From Lenzites betulinus (Eukaryota > Basidiomycota > Agaricomycetes > Polyporales > Polyporaceae), in assembly GCA_022264855.1 (NCBI GenBank), contig JABYQU010000078.1:41039-105038 (forward strand): a stretch of 64,000 bases of DNA, written 5' to 3'. Shown one piece after another: positions 46,069-59,354 of this stretch (positions are counted from its first letter, which is position 1; every line of letters begins with the position of its first letter). Below the pieces are notes generated by a model. That model did not search any database and had not been told where the DNA came from. It saw nothing but the letters and a program-made list of their open reading frames with translations. The position numbers were made by a program, and so were the translations under genes.

Positions 46069-48757
46069 TCAGTTTTCGCTGGCATCGGCATCGGCAATAT
46101 TCGTCTCGTCCTGCTGGTGTCTGCGGCGCTTGCGACTCCCTTCCGGACTTGCGAGGCCTGGAGTCACGGGTCTACCGTCCAACATGCCCTGGTAAAAGTC
46201 CGTGTCGAACTCGATGCACTCCAGGCGCACACAGTTGAGCCGGAGCTCCCCCGTGTCGTATTCCTTGAGCACATCCCGCACGCTGTTGCTCGTCAAGGTC
46301 GAGTCTTTGATCAAAGCGGTCTCGGCATGGAGGGTTCGCACCTGCGAGCAAATACATGAGCATGAGCTCTAGCACAAACGATGAAGTATCAGGCATGCTT
46401 ACTTGCAAGGGAAGGGTCTTCCACTCCGCGAGTGTGAGCGGAGCTTGACGCGCGATGCGATACTCGCCACAGTACATGTACCGCGGCTGGAGTTTGCTTG
46501 ACCTTCCCAGACCGCCGACAAAGACATGTTGGGTGTCGCCATCTTGCAGGAGCTCCATATCCTTGCCAACGTCCATGTGCATGAAACCGTGGCGCCCGGG
46601 CCCTGCGGGAAGCCAAGGGCTCATCTCCGAGTTCAAGCACAAGAACGACGAAATCCGGTGTTTCTTCGCGAGGTGCGTGGCGCTGTTCGTGACCCTGGCG
46701 GGCGCGTCATGGACAGAACGTGTACGTTCCTCCACTCGAGTAAAACGTACCTGACTAGATGGCCCCCAGCAGCCCCTCCCAGGACAAAGTTGATATCGTA
46801 GCGTGTGAATAGATAGGGCGCACAAGCGGGCAGTAGGGAAATGGGAATTTCTCCAAGGGCAGCCAATTCTCTGGTGCGATTTGGGATCATAAGGAGGGCG
46901 TGTGCCATGAGGTTCAACCTGGTCGAATATCAGTCGACGCTCAGTAAGGTGATTTGTGTATACGTACGATGTAAGAGAGTTGGGTATTGGACTTAAACCT
47001 CCCCCTGATGACACCCCCGCCGCGGTGACCTAGTGTAAAGGTTGCCGTCAGCTGGAAGGAAATATTCAAACATACATATAATCTCTATGCACCTTAGGAT
47101 GTTGGTCGCGGAGTGCAAGTTCAAATTGAAGACGTGCAACCTTCTCCAAAGCAGTGTCAAGCTAATGTAGAAGATTCGCCAGTGAGCAAGCAGGTATTAA
47201 TACATACTAGAGACAGATTGCCAACGACATGCCTTTCCCTGTGTGTCTCGTAGCTGTGCGTCCAATGCATCTGCGCAAGCTTTCATGTTTATGTCTCCGT
47301 CTTCTGCTCCCCCTCCTTCCTCTTTGTTTTGACCTCTCGCGCCTTCTCGCGCCTTCAAAACGTTGACCTGCCGTCCTGAGGGAGAGGACATCCTGGCACG
47401 ACGAGAGGCCGCGCGAAACGGGACTTCTACATGTGATACGAGCTTGAGTCGCTGTGTCGGTGTGCTACCCGAAGGCTCGCGTTGGCCCTTGAACGCTGCC
47501 AACTCTTTCGTTTGGGCGTCGAGTTGTTCCTTGAGCTGCACTAGCTGTGCCTCTCGCTCTGCAATCTACGCTGACGGCGCTCAGTTTCCGCCGGAATATA
47601 TAAGACATCTATCAGTCCCTCACCTGTATCGCGCAATCATCGTTCACGGCGCGCAAGGCAAACACCTCGTGTTCGGACGTCTCCACCGCGGCGTGCGCAG
47701 TGGCTTCCGTCACTTTGATTATGTCTTCGAGCTGCCGCTTTTCCGCGCGGACAGTGTCGAGAGTAGCATCGACTTCATCCTTGGCTCCTTGAAGGTCACT
47801 GAGAGCAGCACCTAGCTGTGCAATCTTGGTCTGCATCTCCGCCGAAGCTGCTTGCAATGAAGCTGCTTCCGCATGCATGGCAGCCATGGTTGCTTCAGCG
47901 GTAGTTTGCTATAGACACGTTAGATTACATTTCCACATATATAGGGACGGAACGCACCGCTGCAACATACATCGACATCTCCTTGTTCTTGCTGACGTGG
48001 GACTCTGCTACCCTTAGAAGCCAGCGCAGGAGCATTTGGACGAACTCGGGCTGCATCACTTTCAGCTATTGAAGGTTTGAGTCCATCAATCCCATATATA
48101 TACACGCTAAATGACATGAGACAGGCAGATATGCGTACCGAATGTACGTCGAACGCCTCGCTTTGGGATTCTGAAACTGTACATATCTCAATGTTTTCGA
48201 TTGCTGGGGAGTACATGCTCCGAATGAGGCTGAGGATGAAAGCGTCGCTCATGGTTTGGAGTCGTAGCTGCTGGCGGCAGTGAGTAGTGCGCTTGGATAG
48301 GGCCGTAGCAGTGTTGTCGTACTTGCCTTTGTGCTGCTCACCCCCGCTTCCTCCAGCGACTGGCTATCCTGTATGACGGCATGGAGGTTCTTGATCTGCT
48401 CGACCAGAAACGTAGGCTGTAGAAGTGTAAACTGTCGTCCCTCGTGAGCAACTACACTATATCAACCCGGCACACGCGCGCGACTCACATTGAGATTGGT
48501 AGCCTCATCCCGTGCGTGTAGCGTGATGCTGTCTTGTATAACGGCGTCAAGCGCTACGACTTGGTCCAGGACGAGATCGCGGTGCACGAATACTTCCTGT
48601 ATGACGCGCGCATCAAGTCCCACTTCTGTCTTAGGAATGTGCGATCTCGGGAACCGCGTACCTCGAGTTCGTGTTCCTTCGAGGCGAGAGAACGGAGGTT
48701 TGCGTCGATCAAATAGCGAATGCATTTGATTTGAAGGGAAACCGTCTCCAAGTCCAT
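46069..48757 (-). CDS. Coiled-coil protein with C-terminal DUF6697 domain
   Basis: Minus-strand gene of about a dozen exons. Well-supported ones include 48757-48662, 48596-48489, 48416-48342, 48267-48139, 48065-about 47970, 47908-47624 and 47565-about 47220, then the DUF6697 exons down to 46069. The middle is coiled coil (MQTKIAQLGAALSDLQGAK, AEREAQLVQLKEQLDAQTK). The C-terminal domain has HGFMHMDVGKDMELL, HVFVGGLGRSSKLQPRYMY and CGEYRIARQAPLTLAEWKT, the hallmark of DUF6697, a family of unknown function widespread in mushrooms. The tail is basic (SRKRRRHQQDE), perhaps nuclear. The two junctions near 47970 and 47210 are not settled, and the start may lie upstream, since the frame stays open to about 48930. 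Confidence 0.75.
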
Positions 48758-50467
48758 GTCTGCGGATCTCAATTGGTCGGGTTGCCGTTGCGTGCGTTTC
48801 CTGGTCTGCGAAGGGAGATTCTGCAAATTCTTGGCGTGCCTGGGGGAAAGCCTCCTTTGAGTTTCTCGGTACACAGTGCCGTGCAAGTGCAAGATGTCTA
48901 CAGCCAACGGAGCAAATGTGAAAGAGGCCAACGTCGGTCAGGTCGGCTTGGAGTACGGGTGACGGAGACCTTGCGATCTTATAATTAGTGCCCTCCGGCT
49001 CTCCACGGCGTATCCTCATTAGGGCAAGGAAATATTGAGCACGGATTGAGGCTGTGGCTTCGAACTTACACAACGGCTTTGGGCTTCTTCGCGCGTGAGA
49101 ATGTCACCGGGCGACGGAAGGGCACCTAAATCATTATAGGGCAACCTTCTGTAAGCTGCATCGGCCGTCGTGGTCTACACGAGTTCACGTCGGTCTTGAC
49201 ATGCGCTACGTAAGATGAAACTATGTTTGTGACATCTCGAACAAAGTTAGGTCATTGGACGTGTAAGTCAGACGAACCAACACATCCTGGGGCCCGAGTT
49301 AGAGCAAACGAAAACGCGACTTGCACGACTTGGGGACACTAATAGGGTGTTGTGTGGGATATGTGTACCCTCTATCAGCCTCGCGGTAGCACGAATATCA
49401 ATTCAGTTGCCTGACGTAGACAACGCGCTCGGAAACAGGACGGACACCGCAGTGTCTCCAGTTAGTCATGCCACGGCAGGTATAGCACTCATAACAAAAT
49501 GCTATCCTACACAAATCTTGTTAACATTGGCGATTAGAACATTGGGAACTTAAACAACGCACCAACTCAAGGGAAGAGCCCTCCAATCCGTCAAGCACAT
49601 CCGCGATACCTAAGAGCACCTTCGACGGTGATGATCATAAATGCGCCGGGACACGGCGCATGAGCATTCGTGTTCCCTACAAGCCCTCATTATTTGTTGA
49701 GTAGGCAAGTATCAGATTCATGGAAAAAAGCTTTCGCGTTTGCGCCGTCTATCCGAAAGGAGAAGTGGGAGGAGGAAGGTGCTTGCAAGTTGTAATATTA
49801 GCAGTCGTGGCCGGCGTCGTCAACGAGGGACCCATGCGGCATTGTATCGTCAACAACACGCCGCTTAGAGCAGCCGCGCCTCGTGTTCGAGGGTACAATG
49901 AGCCGCCCGCACAGGCACTCACCACCACGCATATACCCGTATACCCTCAGCTTCGCCCTCCGTAGCCGACGAGCTTACGCTAACGACATCCAACGTCTAC
50001 TCTCATGATGCACAGATCATTAATCTTCTCCGCGGCGCGCAGCGAGGCCTTCGAGCAGGCGCGTCGGCAGTCGGAGGAACGCGCAGAGCACGCGCGACAG
50101 ACGCTCCTGTGGAAGCGGGGATTCCACATAGAGGGCAACCATGCCAGCTGGGGATACTATCTCGAGGCGGCGGCACCGTCGCCGCCACCGAGCACGACGG
50201 ACGGCGGCGGAGGTAGCGAGAGCGGCGAGGAGGAGTGCGCGGACAACGAGGAGGTCGTCGAGAAGGAATCCGCGGATCAGCGCCTCAAGGGGAGCGGCAA
50301 GACCGGGACGGCGTGCCGTCGCGCGCCTAATACCCCAGATTCTCCCACCGCAGGCATCACGCGGCTGATGCCGTCGCACGGTGCGTTCAAGCCCACTGCC
50401 CTCTCCTCTTACGTTCATACGGCCAGCAGCGAGACGACTAGCACGAGCAATAGCACGACGAGCATCC
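48758..50467. other. Intergenic region between divergent genes
   Basis: May contain the first exon of the DUF6697 gene near 48758-49070. The rest holds no supported gene. The 172-codon ORF at 50005-50523 overlaps the start of the next gene in another frame and has long mirror ORFs on the minus strand, so I do not accept it. Confidence 0.45.
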
Positions 50468-51484
50468 ATGGCAGTCAAAACACACACCTTGGTCTCCCTT
50501 TGGTACGTATTTTGTGCTCATGATGGTCAAATCTTGGTGATGTGGCAGCTTGTCCCAGTCTAGCTTGGGTCGCCTCGTGGCAACGAGGCCGACCTGGGGA
50601 ACAGTGACTGGGTACGAACGTCGAACGACGCGCTGATCGCTCTTTGTATACCCAGGTTCGCACTCACCGTCCCGGTCATATTCTGGGATGCGGGGTACTG
50701 TTTCCTCCGGTAAGTGCCTAAGACGCCACCCCTTGCGAGGCGGTCAAAAAGGATCTCACTCCGTACTCCTTCCCCCTAATAATACATAGGCCTCGATCCA
50801 TGGCCGGTGGAGACCTCCACTGGATATGGAAGCCGTATGCCCTCTACCAGGAGGTTGACTATGTTTGTGCCCAAACTTTAACCTTGATGGCATGCTCTCA
50901 CCAGCTGCCCGACTTCTAGATATATGGTGTAGAGGCCTACAAAAACGGCAATGGATTCACAAACGCCCAATGTGCGTGCACCCCATTCTTACCGCTCCCG
51001 CGGCAGTGTCGTAATGGCAGAGAGCTAACCGGACTCGTCCCGGCGTATTCAGCGGCCCTGAACATTGTCGAGAACTTCATGAACATCGCCTACCTCTACC
51101 TTGCGCACATCGCCGGCTCGCCGGCCGCGCCCCTCGTGGGCTTCGCGAGTGCCGTCATGACGCTCTCGAAGACGGCCCTCTACTGGCTGCAGGAGTACTA
51201 CTGCGGTGGTTGTGCGGTCGGCCACAACGACCTGAAGACGCTGATCGTCTACTGGATCATCCCCAACGGGTGAGTGACCCGGCGTCCCGGACGCGGTTTT
51301 GCCGACGGATTCGCTGACGATACGCCTCTCGACATTGCCGTCCCCGCTGCTGTAACCGCGAACGCGAACGCGCACTAGTCTCTGGCTCATTGTGCCGACT
51401 TACATCGTCTGGCAGCTCGGCAAGGACATCAGCACCTCCCTGCGCGTCGCGAACAGGGCCTCGGTGAAGTCCAAGAAGCAGTAG
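50468..51484 (+). CDS. Small multi-pass membrane protein, conserved in fungi
   Basis: Exons 50468-50502, 50656-50709, 50790-50862, 50920-50971, 51053-51269 and 51379-51484 give 178 residues. Hydrophobic segments lie at about 8-22 (LVSLWFALTVPVIFWDAG), 70-95, 98-118 and 140-162 (WIIPNGLWLIVPTYIVWQLG). Distinctive text includes CFLRPRSMAGGDLHWIWKPY and LYWLQEYYCGG. The layout resembles emopamil-binding/EXPERA-like proteins of the endoplasmic reticulum, but I cannot see the sterol-isomerase catalytic residues, so no activity is claimed. The Lys-rich C terminus (SVKSKKQ) could be an ER retrieval signal. Intron 1 is unusually long at 153 nt. The start is MAVKTHTLVSLW, directly ahead of the first helix. 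Confidence 0.75.
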
Positions 51485-54400
51485 TCCAGCCTATCTGTCT
51501 CATAGCCAATCGGGGACACCCACAAACCCCCGCGAGCCCCATTCCGATATTGCAGGCCAGCCTGTCCTCCGATTCGCGCCCCGCCATTTCTGCTCATGTA
51601 CACGGTCGATCTCACGGATGTATTTCTTGGCTTTAACATTATGACATGCGTACATACGCCGCCCTCCCCGCGGGCGGCGATGGGAATATACCATCAGACA
51701 GTGGGCGCGCGCTCCTATAGGCTGGGCTGAGGCTGAGCGTGTAAATCCCGCGAAGACATGGGTCCACCGGGCCTGACAGTAATAGTACCGATACCTGGAG
51801 GCTGCGCGCGTGCGCGAACATACCAGGGCCCGGAACAATGTCGGGACGTGCACGACCGTGCTCTTCCCACTCTAGTGCGGAATACCCATCGAACCCCAGT
51901 ATAAGCGACGTGCGCGCGTGTAGACGTGTGTTGTTAGCTCCTGTAGGACTGTCCGACAATCAAGTATCTAGGCGAGGAGCCCGAGTGCGGGTGAGATGCA
52001 ACTTGTGTAACACGATTTCAAGGCGTCGTTAGTGAGGCGGAAGCTATGTCTTCCGGCGGCCGTCCGTGTTTTGCGTGGTACGGGAGTCCCTGAAACGGAC
52101 GCCGAGGGGGAAATTAATGGTAAGTCTAAGTTCACTCTTCAATGCAACATGTATTCAGTACTACCAGCGCTTCACATTCAGCCATAGCCGTATGCGACAT
52201 AGAGGTAGACTCACGTCCAGTAAACGCAACTCTCCCCACCCAACCCCTGGCCGGATATAGAACACGACGAGTCAGTCGCAGCGCTGAAACCCGTAGTCTA
52301 TGTGGACCCCCAATAGCGATCGCTCCTCGGGGCTCCAGGGAACGCGCACCGCTGTCAGAAACACACCGACAGTCGCCAAATAATGCCGACAGCTACAGAG
52401 CCCGACAAGGTTCTGCCGCCACGCCCACAGCCTGACGCCATAGCAGGCCGTAGAGCGGCGGACCCGCCGCCCAATGAGGCTAGCATCCCACTGACGATAT
52501 CGCCCGGCCACGCCAATACACAACCTACGCGTCGCGGGATCCCACCGTCCATTCCCGGCGGGACCAGAGTCGGAAAACGGGCAGAGCGCGCGCGTCACGC
52601 GTCATTGCGCCCGAGTGCAGCCCCGTTGTGCCGCCAGGGCGGGTCGCACGGGGGCGGGCTGCCCAGCACGGCGCAGGACGGGTCTTGCGCTGCACGGGAC
52701 ACGGCGCACCGGGCCCCGCGCACGACGCGGCTTCTCGCATTCAACGCGCGACCTGTGGACAGTGGGCACGGGGAGCGAAGGCGGGAGGAGCATGCGCTTC
52801 GGACGCCGCGCCCTGAGTGGGCCACAGTTCATCGACGTCGTTCGACCACGATCCACGCTCCGGGCCACGATCCCTGGTGTCGCGCTGGGAGCGGTGGCAG
52901 AGCCAGAACCGGCGACATCGCCCATCGACGGGGCTCCAGAAGATGGCCGACGACGATAGCTGCTCGATGTGCAGCCGTTCGCGCTGCTTCCTTCGGGCCC
53001 ACGGGCCAGCTTCCCATTGCCCTTGACCCACAGCGCGCGCGAGGGGGAGGGGGGGAGCGTGTCCTGCGCCCGGCCGCGGTGCAAAGTGCGGCAACTGCGC
53101 CCGGTCTTCCTGGAAATCTGCCTGCTGCAGCAGCGGTGTGCGTCCATTCATATTTTGGTGCAGCCCGCACGCGGCTGCGAGTTCCATACTCGGTCGCCCA
53201 TAAAATAGCCGTGGCTTCTCGCCAGAGATAAAGTTTACGCGTGGGCACTCCAAGTTCGCAGACGCACCTAGAATGTCGCATCGCAGGCCCGGCACAGCGG
53301 GCGCGCTCGTGGGCTGCCAGTGGAAAGTCCTCGGGTCCCTCTCGCTGCACCGTGCCCGGTGGTCATGATGACAGCGGTGGCAGTCCGAGTCGGGGGCAAC
53401 GGGGAAAATCAGAGCCTGCAGGCCCGACCCTGCGAGTTTACGCGTTCGCCCGCCAAATTTCTCATCGCCGCTGTCCTATGGCGCGTGCGCGCCAGCGGCC
53501 CTGCCGTAAAATAAATTGAGCAATGTGCGCAGATGAACGCCATGGCCGTCCGGATTCACGAATGTCGCCGCAATCAACCGTAACCGTTGCCGTCCTCGCA
53601 CCGGCCTGGCCAGGATCGAGAAAACGGCGGCAGAATTCTGTTCCGCCTGGCATGGCAGCGCGCGCGCGAGCATCCGAGTAGCAAGCGGTGGGCAGTGGGC
53701 ATTGCCAGTCCGGGAGTTCCAGCGCGCGCGCGAGGGGATTCGCCCGAGCGTGCACGGGCTTCGCGAGCGTGGGTGCGCGTCCAGGGGGGCGATAGCGGGC
53801 CCTCGACATTGCGCGGGCGAGACAGCCTGGACTCTGGGCTCTGCACTGGGGCGGGTGCAGGAGCTGGTATGTCCGATTGCCTATTTGAAGCGCCGCCTTA
53901 TCTCGCGCAGCGTTGCGAAAGAGGGAGAGCGCAGGACCCTGCGCGGCGGGTTTGATTGCAGTTCGGAGGACAGGCTCGGGTTCCGCAGGGCGTGGCTTGA
54001 TGGCGTGTGTGGCTGGGGCTGGAACGCGAACTTGCATGCAAGGTTGGCGGTGGGTGCAGTTGGCGAACTGGCGACATTGTCGCGGCGCCGCGGACGCAGA
54101 TCCAGCGCAGTGGAGGCTGCCAATGTCGCGAAGAGCTTCCCAACAAGCCCCGTCCGTCCGCACACCTTCGAGAGCCGCGCAGCTGGTGATGTTTTCGCTG
54201 CAAGGTTCGTGCCGCACGTCGCGCATGACGCGCTGCGCACACTCCAGAGCGTGCTGCCGTGCGCACGTTGCTCGTGCACCGCGCGCCGACGGCCAATGTC
54301 GCGCGGGGGCGTGCGCGCATCCCGTAATCCCCGGAAATACGCCATCACGCGCGCCAGAGGAGGGCCCGCGGACGCAGGCGAAGCAGCAGTCGCGCTGGAA

Positions 54401-57400
54401 CACCGCACCGAGCTCCTGAGCGCGCGTCATCCTCAACGAGCAACCGCGACCCAGGCCGCAGAAGGGACTCACCTCGATAATCCGGTGCCTCAGTAATCAA
54501 ACGACGCGCAGGGCTGTTCGCGTCCGGGATCACTTTGCATTGGCAAAGACGCAGAGAAATCTTCATGTGCGACGCACCGTCGGAGACCGCCTGCCCGCGG
54601 GCGCCCGTCGTATCTACGCCATGCCATGCGCACGCGTAGAGCGTCAGTGGCAATATTGCACAAGATTGCAGTACAAGCATGCACAGCGGATCGCGGCGGA
54701 ACCCCAGCTCTGTGATCGCCCGGGACTTGTGGTGGGATTTCACGCGCCGCCTGGCTCACTGGAGGCCGGGGAGAAACCACGGGTGTGTGTGCGCGAAGGC
54801 GCACACCGCGCCACGACGCGTCGGAGGCTCCCTGCGCGGGGGCCCGACAAGCCAGAAGCTTCAGGCTACGCGCGCCCGAGAAGCACCGCGCCCGGAGGGC
54901 CCTCCCGCACTTCCGTGGTGGCTGCAGCCACGAAGCCTGCACGCCTGCGCGGCGCATGCCGCTTTCGGGTGATCGTCCTGGAGATGGCGCACGCGAAGTC
55001 CGGGGAGGCATTCTCAAACTGCCTTGCGTACGCGCCCGGATCGGAATCGTGCTCGCGTTCATCTGCGTGGTGGGGGCAATCGGGCCCCGTCCGTGTCCGC
55101 CGCGTCTGACGAGGGCTGACTGTGGCCGGGAGTCACTAGTCAGTGGGAGTCGGTGGGGGTGGCCGCGCGCGATAGCGATCGGGACCAGGGAACTCGCCAC
55201 AGGTCCTCTGGAATTTGGAAACGACCGATTTCGGCGGAGGGCGAGCGGGGGTGCATCAGGCATCAACGCGCCATTTCCATAGTATGCATCGTCCGGATCG
55301 CAGGCACGCCTACAGCGTCGCGGGCTTTGCACAGATTGCGCGCGCAGATTGGGGGTGCGCGCGACGCGAGCGGGCCTGCTCGCGCTGCAGCTGCAGGCTG
55401 GAGCCGGCTCTGCGCACCGGGTCGTCGGGGATATCGCGCTGGTACTAGGGGGGCGCAAGGGGGCGACGACCCGCCGGCTGATACACGCTGCCCGGCGCGC
55501 CCTGCTGTTCACGTAAATTCGCCGTCAGCGTCCTCGCGCGCGGAGAACAAGAGCACCGACTCGCAGCGCGCGAGTGCAGCTCGGTGACGCACGACGGTCG
55601 ATGAATGTTTTGAATCTTTGATGATGGGCCCGTCCGGACTCCAGACGCGACGCGGGCGATAGCTGGGTGCTCTCGATAGGGGCGCGATAGGAGGGCGCAC
55701 CGTGCTCCGGACGAACGAGCCTTCGACGGATCAGCGCGTCGTCGCTCGCGTCCATCACCGCTGCCAGGGGGGACGCGTGCTCCGCGCTGCCACTGTGCCA
55801 GTGCCGCTCCGTCATGGCCATTGGCGAATATTCGACGAACGCGCGATGTTGCCTGTGCTTGACGCCCACGTGAGGCGGGCGTTGGCGCGAGGTCGCGCGC
55901 GGAGGACAGTCGGGAATAGCGTACGCCTCGTTGTGCACCTCGCGTACCTGCAGGCTACCCTTGCACCGTCCTGCGTACCAGCAATGAGTATGAGCCTCCC
56001 GCATTCGCACGAGAGCGCAGCGGGACTCACCCATACACCGCACACTGGGCATCCGACTGGCGAAAAGAGACCGAGAGCCGGGGCAGCGGAGGCTCGAGGC
56101 CAGATCCCGGAGGCGGGCACGGCGGCGACGTCATCGCGCGTACCTCCCCTACGTACGCGGGCAGAAGTTAGGACGCAGATAATACTAATAGCCCGCGCGG
56201 CGTGTACACGCCTCTATGCGTAACGGTTCCCGGTTCCCGAAGGCGAAGCGTCCGCCGGAAAAGGCGTTATGGCCCGCGCAAACGGAGGGCCTGGCTCTCT
56301 GTCCTCGCCGGGCACGCTCAGTACTCAGTACTCAGTCCGAGTCAGGCTTGATGCTTCCTCCTCCAAGTTCGTGGGCCTGCGCCACGCCTCGCCGCGGTGA
56401 CTGGCGGGGCAATGCCCGATTCGCCGCGCAAGTGACTGTGTACGCTGTATCGCGAAGGCTCCGGCTGCTCGGGGTGGGTAGACCATAGCTCGCCTCGTCG
56501 CGCGCGATAAGCACGCACGCCGTCGAGCCTCGAGGAAGGCCGCGTCGCGTAATGCCGCTCCGATTCGCGAGCTCTCGCCCTTGGGCCTTCTTGCCAGCTC
56601 CATCTTCAACTCCGGCGCCAGGTAGAGCGTGAGCGCGCGCGTGCGACAAAGCAGCGGCGGGGACGAGCGGGGACGGACGGTGCTTGTTCCGAGTCAGCAA
56701 GAACTGGCAGCAGCGGCGTCGCGCGCGCGGCCAATCGCAGCGCCGCTCGCACGCGCGGGGGGTCGAGAACGGCGGTTGATCGAGGGTGCGGGCGGGGTTG
56801 TAAGTTGTAACAGAGTATTCTGTCGTATTATGCCATATCGCACTACGCGGGCTGTTGCCGCTTGCGACAGGCAGGCAGGCAGGTTTATTGTGCACGCTGC
56901 ACGCGTCCGCGGGCGATCGGGCCAGGCGCGCGTGCTGAGATTCGAGATTCGGGGTGCGTCCGCTGAGATGCGCCTGTGCAGCGGGTGTGGTCGCGGGCCT
57001 GAGGCCTGAGGGCCACGGTGATTGTCCTGCGAGTCGCGAATGCGAGTCGGAGGTCCGACGCGGGAGATGATACGAGCGATACGGCTGGCTGGCTGTGTGT
57101 CGTGACTCTGCGGCCTGAGCGTGCTGCGTAAGTAAGCAGGGACCACGCCGGACGCCCGCGGAAATACCGTATCACGCTCGTGTTCCCACCTCCCAGTGTC
57201 CATCTGCAGCTTGACATTGGCATTGGGCAGCGGCCGCGGAGCTGGGGCGCGGTGATGAAAGTCAGAAAGTGCGCAGAGACCGTAGACGTGATCAGACTAC
57301 AGACTAGACTAGCGCGGGGTCGTGGCGCCGATGGAGGAACATACCTGAGACGCATGCACAGAGCCGGTGGCCGGCGTCCAAAAGCTACTACAGGGTCCAG

Positions 57401-57959
57401 GGAGGGGGAGCGGAGCGGGAGCGGGTCGCCAGGCAGGGCGCATGTCGCGCTAGTGACCGTCGCCACCACACGTGCGGGGGCGTATGCATGCATATGACGG
57501 CGAGACTCTGGACTCCGGAGGCGCGCTGCCCGATCGCCGCCGCGGATGTATCCATGCTGGACCTGAGCAGCGCGCATGTTCGACGTGCGACGGCGGGCAT
57601 GCTCGTAGCGCGAGAATGGACCGCAGCGGACTAATGGGAGGGGCAAAACAGGGTGTGCCGAGGGAATGGTGGCAGTATGCACCGATCAATGTATGTGTAT
57701 TCGACAACAGCGAGCCGCGCGCACCCCGAGACCGTGACAGAGAGAGAGAGAGAGAGAGCGAGTATAGTGACACAGGATGCTAGTGATTAGAGAAACCGGA
57801 GGGCCCCGAGATGCGGAATGTACGATGTACGTGCGGAGATAAACTATGCATGGGACAGGGAGGTGGTGGTGTGGATGCGCGTGGGACGGACGGGATATCG
57901 ATGGCATGCATGAGGGAATAAGAGTAGGAGAGAGAGGGAGAGAGAGAGGGATGGAACGT
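51485..57959. other. GC-rich, CpG-rich gene-poor block
   Basis: About 6.5 kb in which long ORFs occur on both strands at once (for example 53462-54472 and 54490-55512 on the minus strand, opposed by plus-strand ORFs), a sign of composition, not coding. Translations are Arg/Ala/Pro-rich and show no domain. Runs of CGCG and recurring short words are common. A (GA) tract lies at 57737-57759, with a second purine run near 57930-57950. I see no introns with branch sites. Confidence 0.5.
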
Positions 57960-58596
57960 CTAGTGATGCAGAGCGAAGACAGAGTGCGTGCGGATAGCTT
58001 TTATGCCGTGGGCATGACAGCGGGCAGTGGTAGGTACTGCAAAGTCCCGAGAGCGAAAGAAGGAAAGGAAGTCTATGGGGGAGGTGTCGCTTAGACTTGC
58101 AATTTTGACTTTGCCTGGAGGGTATGCAATGAGCGGACGAATATCGAGCATGGAGCGGAGAGCGCTTACGGGCTTGCGCATCATGAGTGGTGGTGACGCT
58201 GAGGAGGGGGAGTATTGTGCTGGTGTTGACTGAGGACGGGCGGGTTATCAGTTCGTGTCACGCCCAGATAGCGCTCAGGCGGAACGCACTGAATGACCAG
58301 GGTACGGTGGTGGCATGGAGCCGTTGGCAGCGGATTTGGACAAAGCTTTTTGCAACTGCGACGATACAGGATTAACTACGAGTGAAAGATGAGGGAGGGA
58401 GGGAGGCTACCTTTGCCTGGCTCTCAGCGTTTCGCTGTGCGAGCATGGAGTGGTGTAGTGAGAGGCCGTCGATGCTCTTCGCCTGGGGGAGGGAGGAGAG
58501 CGAGCATGCGAGGGATGGGAGGGCGACGAGCTGGGACGGGGGGATGGAGTTGCTCGAGGATGCCGAGGATGCGGACTTTTGCGTGTGGGACGGCAT
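57960..58596 (-). CDS. Ser/Pro-rich protein of unknown function
   Basis: Three exons on the minus strand, 58596-58411, 58355-58290 and 58229-57960, join to 173 residues. Intron 1 (55 nt, acceptor GTCGCAG) and intron 2 (60 nt, GTGCGT donor, CTGATAAC branch, CCTCAG acceptor) have good signals. The product is low in domains but has real-protein texture: SHTQKSASSASSSNSIPPSQ, SMLAQRNAESQAKLQKALSK, PPPYPGHSSTPAQYSPSSAS and a C-terminal MMRKPVSALRSMLDIRPLI. It is mostly disordered. I do not recognise it. The C-terminal limit is the first in-frame stop; a further intron near 58120 cannot be excluded. Confidence 0.5.
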
Positions 58597-58781
58597 GGCA
58601 GCGTGGCGTATTGTAGCCGAAATTTGCGAAGCGCTGTGGTGGTGGTGGGTGTGCGGCGGCTGGACGGGCGAGCGGGGCACGGGCGGGGTCGCGGAGAGGA
58701 TGCGGAGAGATGGAGGACGAGTGCAGCTGCAGCGACGCGACAGGGCAGACGGAGGGGGACGAGGAGAGGATGGGAGGGTAC

Positions 58782-58787
58782 TTTATA
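58782..58787 (-). promoter_or_regulatory. TATA box of the Ser/Pro-rich gene
   Basis: TATAAA on the minus strand, 186 bp upstream of the ATG at 58596. The next 500 bp toward the plus-strand ORF may be a shared divergent promoter. Confidence 0.45.
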
Positions 58788-59354
58788 TGCGGGCGGGCCC
58801 AGACTGCACTCGCGCGCGACGAGGGCCTATTTCGGCATTCATCTCGCTCACGCGTCTGCAATTGGCACATCGCGTTTCGTGCCATCGCGAATCTCGCTCG
58901 CTTCGTCGCCCAACCTTCTTCCCGCACAACGCGGACTCCCATCACCAGCCCGAAAACTGTTTTCCCCGGCGGACCTGGATCGGAGTTCCTGCACCTCCCC
59001 GATCCGGGCGACTCCCAGATAACGCAGGCCACGCTGCGTGATCGCCAAACACTCAGCCGTCCCGTCCGCGGCCCTGTCTCTCGGACACACAGCGCGCAGG
59101 CACTCATCTGACCCCGTCCTCGTCCCCCCAATACGCGCATGTATCTGTATGTTGCCCAGCCTCGCCTCCCGCCGCCTTGCCGCACCTCGCGTGTACATCG
59201 CATGGCGGTACTCCCCGCAAGCGCAAGCCTCGACGCGTCGATGGGCTGCACGCAGCGGGACCCCGTCTTCACCTGACCGCCCCCTCCACCGGACATCTTC
59301 CTGCCTTGAATCATTCCATCCCCGCATCGTGGCCGACCATACCCATTCAGGCCC

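Noticed and set aside
50005..50523. 172-codon ORF overlapping the start of the small membrane protein
   Set aside because: It is in a different frame from the spliced gene, with long antisense ORFs over the same bases and no domain.
53462..55512. Two long minus-strand ORFs (336 and 340 codons)
   Set aside because: They coincide with plus-strand ORFs of similar length and show only Arg/Ala/Pro composition, with no splice sites or motifs.
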